This document shows positions 7,501 through 12,782 of a DNA stretch of 12,782 nucleotides, one piece after another. Location: contig JANNGZ010000162.1 in assembly GCA_031404155.1 (NCBI GenBank), forward strand, positions 1 through 12,782. Reading direction: 5' to 3'. A program made the translations under genes and the position numbers. Numbering within the stretch: the first letter of the stretch is position 1; every line of letters starts with the position of its first letter. The notes beneath the pieces are model-generated. The model searched no databases. It worked only from the letters and a program-made list of their open reading frames with translations, and was not told where the DNA came from. The stretch comes from JANNGZ01 sp031404155 (GTDB lineage Bacteria > Pseudomonadota > Gammaproteobacteria > Burkholderiales > Burkholderiaceae_C).

Positions 7501-7848
7501 CTGCACTGCGGCGATGCGGTCGCGCACGTCCTGCATCGCACGGCCCATGTCGGCACTGAGCGCGAACTCCACGCTCATCGTGCCCTGCCCCTCGCCGCTG
7601 CGCGAGGTGATGCGCTTGACACCGGCGATGCTGTTCACCGCCTCCTCGATCGGCTTGATGACCTCGCGCTCGACCGCTTCGGGCGACGCGCCGGGGTAGC
7701 GCACCTCGATCCAGGCGCCGGGAAACGAGATGTCGGGCATCTGCTCGACGCCCAGGCGCGAATACGAAAAAAGCCCGAGCACACACAGCGCCACCATCAC
7801 CATGGTGGCGAAGACCGGGTTGTTGATCGAGACGCGGGTCATCCACAT
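4534..7848 (-). CDS. RND (HAE1-type) multidrug efflux pump, inner-membrane permease
   Basis: This 1104-aa protein is longer than the usual 1030-1060. It has the RND plan: TM1 at residues 11-30, a periplasmic porter domain, a block of membrane helices, a second periplasmic half, and a second helix block. Proton-relay residues are present: the D435-D436 pair in GLLIDDAIVVREN, and K988 in GLVTKNAILLVDF. It acts as a trimeric proton antiporter exporting drugs or other small compounds through a periplasmic adaptor and an outer-membrane channel. CAGGAG six bases before ATG 7848 supports this start over the ATG two codons later. It follows the adaptor gene by 16 bp, in one operon. No outer-membrane channel gene is nearby, so a TolC-like protein encoded elsewhere is implied. 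Residues about 147-182 are an in-frame palindromic insert. Substrate cannot be told from sequence. Confidence 0.93.
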   Translation of the reverse strand: MWMTRVSINNPVFATMVMVALCVLGLFSYSRLGVEQMPDISFPGAWIEVRYPGASPEAVEREVIKPIEEAVNSIAGVKRITSRSGEGQGTMSVEFALSADMGRAMQDVRDRIAAVQAGFPREVRTPTVARFNNDNTQPVVNLALLARCAGPPQAADPQGPQGGSFRSQGADGARAVLEACAARSPRELSLLGEHNVGKRLQRVEGIARVDISGLTVREVRVDLDPVRLRAYAVTPAEIATALREANADQPVGLLSDNTQDALLRVEGRVRDPKQFEGLVVARRNGLALTLGDLGTLVEREREADSSARINGQRAINFNVFKQQDANIVVAGDAVKKAMEEIGKTLPPDVELKLIYASSDWVKSSLNGLKHTLIEGALLTVAIVFLFLHSWRSTIITGLALPIAVISSFIAVYAFGFTLNFMTMMALSLCIGLLIDDAIVVRENIVRHVALGKDHFTAAREGTDEIGLAVLATTFALCAVFVPVAFMGGIIGKFFYPFGITVVVAVLVSLFVSFTLDPMLSSIWKDPPSAYLKKIPLLGHAIRATDRLLDLMHTVYERLIHWIFSGARFRMLVPPLPAYGRGFGNDGKRDKGSPRRLRLATITPRGVVMWVGVATFAGALGLAPLVGSEFVPQTDQGFTQLQLRMPVGSSLERTDAKVRQVEEIVMAMPEVATVSTSVGGAGQRNQAWLNIALKERKERKRSQKQVEDAIRDHIAKVPGTDAAVGFDRPIYVAILGNDPEGLARIANEFAEKVRKIPGAVDVESSVKPGLPAYAVRLKPGAVRELGLTAPQLASSLRAYVNGDAATTWTTPDGDQVEVMLRLNESQRERIDQLRSLPVAFAKDGTPIALDSVATIEPVFNPEIIRRQNLQRREAVFAGVKDRSAGDVGDDVQKLIKETNLPPGFSFDVGGQMQQQAEAFSGLLAAMALAVIFIYIVLASQFGSFLQPIAIMASLPLALIGVMLALLFWRSTLNVFSMIGLVMLMGLVTKNAILLVDFANHARKAGASVPEALLQAGMIRMRPIMMTTAAMIFGMLPMALAFNDGGEIQAPMGRAIIGGVITSTLLTLVVVPVLYSYLVRARKGGVVQPAFAAGGAIPASMPADRD
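7303..7410. repeat. In-frame palindromic insert in the RND pump (residues about 147-182)
   Basis: Between PVVNLALLA and SPRELSLLGEHNVGKRL, blocks that are nearly adjacent in related pumps as I remember them, lie about 36 extra codons. The DNA contains a compact hairpin GACGGCG-CGAG-CGCCGTC (7321-7338) next to a large palindrome with outer arms CCGCCCC (7338-7344) and GGGGCGG (7392-7398) and inner arms CCCCC (7361-7365) and GGGGG (7377-7381). The encoded peptide is rich in G, Q, A, P and D, unlike a porter-domain strand. The GGGCCGCCCCAAG-type motif (gene sense) resembles repeats common in related Burkholderiales genomes; this is recollection, not a search. The insert borders are estimates. 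Confidence 0.7.
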
Positions 7849-7864
7849 GGCGAACTCCTGCGGC

Positions 7865-9043
7865 TCAGGGCTTCAGCGACGAGGAGGCGGCGGCCGAGGC
7901 CACCGGAGCCGACTTGGCCGCCACCACCACGGCTTTTGCGCCCTCGCGCAGGTTGTCGAACCGCGCCGCGAGCACGGTGCTCGCGGCGGTGACGCCCTGC
8001 GTCACCTCGACACGGCCGTCGCGCTCGTCGCGCCGGCCGGTGGCCACCGCGCGGCGCATCAGCACGCCGTTCTCGATCGCCCACACATGCGCCTGGCCCG
8101 AGGTGCCGCCCACCGCCGCCGCCGGCAGCGTGAGGCGCTGCGATCGGTCGGCCAGGGTCACCCGCGCCAGCGCGTACTGGCCGGCGCGGAAGTTTTCCCT
8201 CGGGTTCGCCACCTCGACGGTGACCCCGATCGAGCGGGTGCCGGTTTCGGCCGCCGGCGCGATGCGCGCTATTCGGCCGGCCACCGGCGCGTCGTGCCCT
8301 TCCACGTTGACCTGCACCAGCATGCCCACCGAGAGTTGCGACACCTCGTGCGTGCCGACGCTGCCGGCGAGTTCGAGCTTCGCCAGGTCGACGATGGTCA
8401 GCACCTGCTGCTCCGGCGAGAGCTTTTCACCGGCCACCACATGCCGCTTGGCCACCACACCCGAGATCGGTGCCACCAGGGCCGCGTCGCGCAAACCCAC
8501 ACGTGCGGTGGCCACCTGCGCCTGCGAGGCTTGCAGTTGCGCCCTTGCGGTGTCGACCGCGGCGCGCGAGTTCTCCAGCGCAATCGGGGAGATGAATTGC
8601 TGGTCGGCCAAGCGCTGGTTGGACGCATGGGTGCGCTCGGCCTGCGCCAGCTGCGCCCGCGCCGATTCGAGCATCGCACTGCGTTCGTTGATGCGGCTGG
8701 ACATCTCGGCCAGGTCCACCGTGCCGATCGCCTGCCCGGCCTTGATGCGGCTGCCTTCGGCGACGTTCAGCGCGAGCAGCGTGCCGGCGGCCTTGGCGCG
8801 CACCACGGCGGTTTGCGGCGCTACCAGCGGGCCCGAGAATTCCACGTGCACCGGCAGCGACGCCAGTGTGGGCTGCACCACTTCGCGCTGAAGGAACTCG
8901 AGGGTCACCTCGGGCTTGGCGTCCTTGGAGTTCTTGGACCACGCCAGCTTGGCGCCGAGGCCACCTTGGCCCAGCACAAGCGCCGCGGCGACGGCCGCAA
9001 CCGCCAGAACGCCCACCCCCCCAATCCACCACCGTCTCTGCAT
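7865..9043 (-). CDS. RND efflux periplasmic adaptor (membrane fusion protein)
   Basis: The 392-aa product begins with MQRRWW and an uncleaved membrane anchor (residues 7-26); there is no lipobox cysteine, so it is anchored by a helix rather than lipid. Two lipoyl half-motifs (about 80-112 and 186-222) flank an alpha-helical hairpin (about 113-183). A beta-barrel domain (about 223-300) and a membrane-proximal domain (about 305-375) follow. It links the RND pump to an outer-membrane channel. Start choice: the frame extends to 9157, but AAGAGGT at 9051-9057 sits seven bases before ATG 9043, and only this start places the anchor at the N-terminus. The alanine/serine-rich tail (about 375-392) is probably unstructured. 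It is the first gene of the operon, 16 bp before the pump gene. No regulator of TetR, MarR or LysR type is adjacent. Confidence 0.92.
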   Translation of the reverse strand: MQRRWWIGGVGVLAVAAVAAALVLGQGGLGAKLAWSKNSKDAKPEVTLEFLQREVVQPTLASLPVHVEFSGPLVAPQTAVVRAKAAGTLLALNVAEGSRIKAGQAIGTVDLAEMSSRINERSAMLESARAQLAQAERTHASNQRLADQQFISPIALENSRAAVDTARAQLQASQAQVATARVGLRDAALVAPISGVVAKRHVVAGEKLSPEQQVLTIVDLAKLELAGSVGTHEVSQLSVGMLVQVNVEGHDAPVAGRIARIAPAAETGTRSIGVTVEVANPRENFRAGQYALARVTLADRSQRLTLPAAAVGGTSGQAHVWAIENGVLMRRAVATGRRDERDGRVEVTQGVTAASTVLAARFDNLREGAKAVVVAAKSAPVASAAASSSLKP

Positions 9044-9050
9044 TTGATCT

Positions 9051-9091
9051 ACCTCTTCGAATACCGCTCTCGTGAAGCGGGGCGCAGTGTA
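9051..9091 (-). promoter_or_regulatory. Leader of the efflux operon: ribosome site and weak -10 candidate
   Basis: A strong Shine-Dalgarno AAGAGGT (9051-9057, minus strand) fixes the adaptor start. A TACACT (9086-9091, minus strand) could be a -10 box giving a leader of about 35 nt, but no good -35 is seen upstream of it. A TTGACA (9204-9209, minus) has no matching -10. In the rest of the 264-bp spacer (9044-9307) only the 6S -10 box was recognised. Confidence 0.4.
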
Positions 9092-9295
9092 GGTCGGCGC
9101 CGGGTTGGCGCTCGACCAGCATGCGACGGAGTGCGGGACGCGGGCGACGAACTGCAAGCCCGCGCGGCCGGCCGGCTCGCCGCCCTCTCCAACAAAAACC
9201 GCTTGTCAAGGATGCGCAGCGTACTTCACGGCCGGCAGGCATCGCAACGCGAAAAAACGCCTGGGCGGCATCGCCGCAGCGTGCATCCGGCGCCG

Positions 9296-9301
9296 TAGAA
9301 T
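9296..9301 (+). promoter_or_regulatory. -10 box of the 6S RNA promoter
   Basis: TAGAAT matches the sigma-70 -10 consensus at five of six bases. It ends six bases before 9308, the first base of the RNA's closing stem, which is the expected spacing to a transcription start. No clear -35 is visible at 16-18 bp upstream. Confidence 0.6.
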
Positions 9302-9307
9302 GACCCG

Positions 9308-9484
9308 GTCCGTCGCGTTCGCGGGGGTTTTATATTTCCTTGAACCGATGCTCTATGAGCAAGGGCTTGGAACATCGCCGGCCTGGTGTGATCGTCTCGC
9401 GTCAGACGAACCCGAAGGCCGGCTGACCTCGCCCACCTGAACTCCACTTGGGTTCAGGAATGCGACCCTCGGTTCGCGGCGGAC
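9308..9484 (+). ncRNA. ssrS: 6S RNA (regulator of sigma-70 RNA polymerase)
   Basis: The 177-nt segment folds as a canonical 6S RNA. The closing stem pairs 9308-9317 with 9475-9484 (ten pairs, one G-U) and continues as 9323-9328 with 9465-9470. A large central bubble follows. Its 3' side carries the conserved hairpin CCTGAAC (9436-9442) / GTTCAGG (9452-9458), like the CCUUGAACC...GGUUCAAGG of E. coli 6S. The apical arm pairs 9377-9384 with 9416-9423, then 9392-9397 with 9404-9409. The blocks TTGAACCGATG, GGCCTGGTG and CCGAAGGCC line up in order with E. coli 6S. The RNA mimics an open promoter and holds housekeeping polymerase in stationary phase. Its nearness to an EVE-domain gene fits an arrangement I recall for betaproteobacteria; the often-seen upstream zapA is absent here. 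Ends are inferred from pairing. Confidence 0.9.
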
Positions 9485-9515
9485 ACCCTCACCACCCTCC
9501 TGCCTGCGAGCGCCC

Positions 9516-9998
<483 letters not shown>

Positions 9999-10039
9999 CG
10001 GCGCGCTCTCGCCCGGCTCTCTTCCGACTTTCGGGCGCG

Positions 10040-10228
10040 TCAGCGAACACCGACGAGCGTGGCGCGCCGGCGCAGCAGCGCGGCGGCGTCCGGGTCGCTG
10101 GCTTCGATGCGGTTGGCCTGCAGCCGCAGGGCGCGCATCTCTTCGCCCTCGGCGATCACAACGCCCTCATCAAGCCCCAGCCGAACCCGGCCTGAAGGAC
10201 CCCCAAAGATGACCACCTGGATCTTCAC
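10040..10228 (-). CDS. Doubtful small ORF antisense to the amidohydrolase start (62 aa)
   Basis: A minus-strand frame from GTG 10228 to the stop at 10040 fills the EVE-amidohydrolase gap. Its second half (about codons 20-61) has codon use like real genes here (mostly GCC, GAG, CTG, CGC, ATC) and encodes an acidic then basic helix-like stretch ending RRRATLVGVR. Against it: no ribosome site, overlap with the first codons of the downstream gene, and no recognised family. It may be a real small protein, the remnant of a gene, or chance. The frame continues upstream to 10387, but only inside the amidohydrolase gene. Confidence 0.25.
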   Translation of the reverse strand: MKIQVVIFGGPSGRVRLGLDEGVVIAEGEEMRALRLQANRIEASDPDAAALLRRRATLVGVR

Positions 10229-11141
10229 CCACGCCGCTTGCCTCGAACACCGCCCGGGCTCCGGGCACCCCGAGTCGCCGCAGCGCCTGCATGCGGTGCT
10301 CGAAGCCCTGAAGACCGCGGAATTCGCCGACGCCCATTGGTGCGACGCGCCGCTGGGCAGCGACGAGCAGGTGTTGCGCATCCACACGCCGGCCTATCTC
10401 GACGAGGTCAAGGCGCTGTCGCCGCGGCAGGGGCTGCAAGCACTGGACGCGGGCGACACCGTCATGTCGCCCGGCACGCTCCAAGCGGTGATGCGCTGCG
10501 TTGGCGCCGCCTGCGCCGGCGTCGACGCGGTCGTCGGCAAGGCCGCGACAAACGCCTTCTGCGCCACCCGCCCCTGCGGCCACCATGCGGAGGCCGACCG
10601 CGCGATGGGCTTCTGCGTCTTCAACCAGGCCGCGATTGCCGCGCTGCATGCGCGCGAGGTGCACAGCCTGCAACGCGTGGCAGTGGTCGACTTCGACGTG
10701 CACCACGGCAACGGCACGCAGAACTCGTTTTTCAACGACCCCGACCTGTTCTACGGCTCCTGCCACCAGTCGCCGTTTTACCCCGGCACCGGCGCGCGCC
10801 GCGAAGCCGGCGTGGCGCACAACATCGTCAACATCCCTTTGGCGCAAGGCTGCGACTCGGACACCTTCCGCGAGCGCATGAGCGCCGAATTGCTGCCCGC
10901 GCTGCGCCGGTTCGCGCCCGAGTTGCTGGTCATTTCAGCCGGCTTCGACGCCCACCACAAAGACCCGCTCGGCGGCCTGAACTTCACCGATGACGACTAC
11001 CGATGGATCACCCGCGAGCTGATGGCGGTGGCCGATCAATCGGCCCGGGGCCGCGTGGTCTCGGTGCTCGAAGGGGGCTACAGCCTGGAAGGCCTGGCCA
11101 CCGGCACCGCGGCGCATGTGCGGGCGTTGATGGGGCGCTGA
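10209..11141 (+). CDS. Histone deacetylase family protein (class II-like, Zn-dependent amidohydrolase)
   Basis: This 310-aa protein has the arginase/deacetylase fold. The HPESPQRL motif is near the N-terminus. H125-H126 sit in RPCGHHAEAD. Zinc ligands are D163 and H165 in VDFDVHHGNGTQ and D247 in SAGFDAH. The transition-state tyrosine is Y291 in LEGGYS. All catalytic residues are present, so it should be active. Bacterial members deacetylate acetyl-lysine, acetylpolyamines or other N-acyl amides; the sequence style is closer to class II HDAC than to acetylpolyamine amidohydrolase, but the substrate is not certain. No signal peptide: cytoplasmic. GAAGGA (10194-10199) nine bases before ATG 10209 supports the start over the longer open frame from 10059. 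It faces the formate dehydrogenase gene tail to tail, 21 bp apart, with no obvious terminator in the gap. Confidence 0.92.
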   Translation: MTTWIFTHAACLEHRPGSGHPESPQRLHAVLEALKTAEFADAHWCDAPLGSDEQVLRIHTPAYLDEVKALSPRQGLQALDAGDTVMSPGTLQAVMRCVGAACAGVDAVVGKAATNAFCATRPCGHHAEADRAMGFCVFNQAAIAALHAREVHSLQRVAVVDFDVHHGNGTQNSFFNDPDLFYGSCHQSPFYPGTGARREAGVAHNIVNIPLAQGCDSDTFRERMSAELLPALRRFAPELLVISAGFDAHHKDPLGGLNFTDDDYRWITRELMAVADQSARGRVVSVLEGGYSLEGLATGTAAHVRALMGR

Positions 11142-11162
11142 TCTCGTGCTGGCGGGGTCCGC

Positions 11163-12782
11163 TCAGGCGTTCAGTTTTTCCAGCGCCTGCCCACCGCCGA
11201 AGCTGCCCACGCTCGGCGCCTCACCGCCGCGCGTCACCCGGATCGCGCAGTACTTGAACTCGGGGATCTTCGCGAACGGGTCGAGCGCGGCGTTGGTCAG
11301 CTTGTTGATCGCTGCTTCGTAGTAGCAGAAGGGCACGAACACCGCGCCGCGCGGCGTGCCGTCGTCGGCGCGGGCGTAGAGCGACACGGCGCCGCGGCGC
11401 GATGCGATCGTTACCAGCTCACCCGGCTTCGCACCGATGGCATCGAGGTCCAGCGGGTGGATCAGCGCGGTGGGGTCGGGTTCGAGCGCGTCGAGCACCG
11501 TGGCCCGGCGCGTCATGCTGCCGGTGTGCCAGTGTTCGAGCTGGCGGCCGGTGATCAGCACCAGCGGGTATTCGGCATCGGGCCGCTCGTTGGCCGGGAT
11601 GATGTCGGCGGGCACAAAACGCGCCCTGCCGCCTTCACGCGGGAAGTGATCGGTGAACACCACCGACTGGCCCGGGTCGCCTTCTTCATGGCAGGGGTAG
11701 GTCACCGCGTGCTCACGCTCCAGCCGCTCCCAGGTGATGCCGGCGATGCTCGGCATGGTGTGGCGCATCTCGTCGAACACCTCGCTGACATGGCCGTAGT
11801 TCCAGCCGCAGCCGAGCTTGTTGGCAATGTCCTGGATGATCCACAGGTCCTGCCGTGCATCGCCCGGCGGGTTGATCGCCTGGCGGCCCATCTGCACCAG
11901 GCGGTCGGTGTTGGTGAAGCTGCCGGTCTTCTCGGGAAACGCACCCGCGGGCAGGATCACGTCGGCGAGATACGCGGTCTCGGTCAGGAAGATGTCCTGC
12001 ACCACCAGGTGTTCGAGCGCGGCGAGCGATTCACGCGCGTGGTTCGCATCGGGGTCGGACATCGCCGGGTTTTCGCCCTGCACATACATGCCGCGGATGG
12101 TTCCCTTCTTGATCGCATGCATTACCTCGACCACGGTGAGCCCGACCTGGTCGTCGAGCGTGCCGGGCGCCAACTTCCACGCGCTCTCGAAGCGCGCACG
12201 CGTGGCCGGGTTCGAGACATGCTGGTAGTCGGGCAGCATCATCGGGATCAGGCCGGCGTCGGACGCGCCCTGCACGTTGTTCTGCCCACGCAGCGGATGC
12301 AGCCCGGTGCCGGGCCGGCCGATCTGCCCGGTCATCAAGGCCAGCGCAATCAGGCAGCGTGCGTTGTCGGTGCCGTGCACATGCTGGCTGATGCCCATGC
12401 CCCAGAGGATCATCGAGGCGCGGCTCTTGGCGTACAGCCGCGCCACCTCACGCAGCGTGTCGGCGTCGATGCCACAAATCGGCGCCATCGCCTCGGGCGT
12501 GTAGTCGGCCACATTGGCACGCAGCTCTTCGTAGCCGATGGTGCGGCTGGCGATGAACGCTTCGTCGACCAGGCCTTCGCTGACGATCACGTTCATCATC
12601 GCGTTGAGCATCGCCACGTCGGTGTCGGGCTTGAACTGCAGGAAGCGGTGCGCCAAGCGTGCGAGGTCCGAGCGGCGCGGGTCGAGCACCACCAGCTTGG
12701 TGCCGTTCTTCACCGCGTTCTTGATCCAGGTGGCCGCCACCGGGTGGTTCACCGTCGGGTTGGCGCCGATCAGGAACACCAC
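11163..12782 (-). CDS. fdsA: Formate dehydrogenase alpha subunit, molybdopterin-binding C-terminal part (5' end outside window)
   Basis: The last 539 codons are present. The visible part begins in FLIGANPTVNHP of the molybdopterin domain and contains WGMGISQHVHGTDNARC and PLRGQNNVQGASD. The arginine of the latter (12288-12290) corresponds to the catalytic R333 of E. coli FdhF. Next come EKTGSFTNTDR and the C-terminal dinucleotide-binding domain (LITGRQLEHWHTGSMTRR), ending DPFAKIPEFKYCAIRV, typical of NAD-linked FdsA/FdhA. The N-terminal iron-sulfur domains and the active-site Cys/Sec lie beyond the edge. The enzyme oxidises formate to CO2 and feeds NADH; it is cytoplasmic. Unlike the usual fdsGBACD order, no fdsC or fdsD follows; the convergent deacetylase gene starts 21 bp away. 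The symbol is given on likeness; a related non-NAD formate dehydrogenase remains possible. Confidence 0.9.
   Translation of the reverse strand: MVFLIGANPTVNHPVAATWIKNAVKNGTKLVVLDPRRSDLARLAHRFLQFKPDTDVAMLNAMMNVIVSEGLVDEAFIASRTIGYEELRANVADYTPEAMAPICGIDADTLREVARLYAKSRASMILWGMGISQHVHGTDNARCLIALALMTGQIGRPGTGLHPLRGQNNVQGASDAGLIPMMLPDYQHVSNPATRARFESAWKLAPGTLDDQVGLTVVEVMHAIKKGTIRGMYVQGENPAMSDPDANHARESLAALEHLVVQDIFLTETAYLADVILPAGAFPEKTGSFTNTDRLVQMGRQAINPPGDARQDLWIIQDIANKLGCGWNYGHVSEVFDEMRHTMPSIAGITWERLEREHAVTYPCHEEGDPGQSVVFTDHFPREGGRARFVPADIIPANERPDAEYPLVLITGRQLEHWHTGSMTRRATVLDALEPDPTALIHPLDLDAIGAKPGELVTIASRRGAVSLYARADDGTPRGAVFVPFCYYEAAINKLTNAALDPFAKIPEFKYCAIRVTRGGEAPSVGSFGGGQALEKLNA

Noticed and set aside
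4852..7992. Plus-strand open frame of 1046 codons
   Set aside because: It is the mirror of the RND pump gene on the other strand; its product is rich in H, R, Q and A with no domain, as expected for a shadow frame in GC-rich DNA.
9044..9157. Longer N-terminus for the adaptor protein
   Set aside because: It would put 38 residues before the membrane anchor and ignore the strong ribosome site just upstream of ATG 9043.
7730..9298. Plus-strand open frame of 522 codons
   Set aside because: It is antisense to the adaptor gene and has no recognisable domain or ribosome site.
9105..9447. Short frames on both strands covering the start of the 6S RNA
   Set aside because: The bases are explained by the paired structure and conserved blocks of 6S RNA; the frames lack ribosome sites and family likeness.
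10059..10208. Upstream extension of the deacetylase family protein
   Set aside because: The extra residues are serine/arginine-rich and unlike the family; ATG 10209 has a GAAGGA ribosome site and begins at the usual family N-terminus.

Overview
The window is about 70% GC with strong third-position G/C bias. The gene families present (an NAD-type formate dehydrogenase alpha subunit, a 6S RNA next to an EVE-domain gene, an RND efflux pair) fit a betaproteobacterium of the order Burkholderiales, probably near the Rubrivivax/Leptothrix/Roseateles group. That placement is inferred from sequence style and gene content, not from a search. No tRNA, rRNA, CRISPR array, transposase or phage gene was seen.

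Layout. Positions 1-2610 (minus) hold the first 870 codons of a large regulator: a winged-helix DNA-binding domain, a P-loop STAND-type ATPase and a helical repeat region cut by the window edge. A 136-bp divergent spacer with repeats separates it from a JmjC/cupin-type Fe(II)/2-oxoglutarate oxygenase (2747-3919, plus). After a hairpin cluster come two short plus-strand genes, a 48-aa exported peptide (4116-4262) and a 72-aa unknown (4269-4487). A two-gene efflux operon on the minus strand follows: membrane fusion protein (7865-9043), then RND pump (4534-7848).

Divergent from the pump operon lies a 6S RNA gene (about 9308-9484, plus). It was recognised from its full secondary structure and conserved 3' hairpin, with a well-placed -10 box. 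An EVE-domain gene starts 31 nt further on (9516-9998). Next come a doubtful antisense small ORF (10040-10228), a class II-like histone deacetylase family amidohydrolase (10209-11141, plus) and, convergent to it, the last 539 codons of a formate dehydrogenase alpha subunit (11163-12782, minus).

Most of the region is housekeeping or ordinary accessory content. The most unusual signal lies inside genes. Three in-frame inserts of about 69-108 nt, each built from inverted repeats, interrupt otherwise conserved protein families: two in the STAND regulator (one 12 residues after the Walker A lysine) and one in the first porter domain of the RND pump. All keep the reading frame. Two of the three share one arrangement: a large palindrome followed, in gene sense, by a compact hairpin. 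They look like intragenic palindromic repeats that have become protein-coding.
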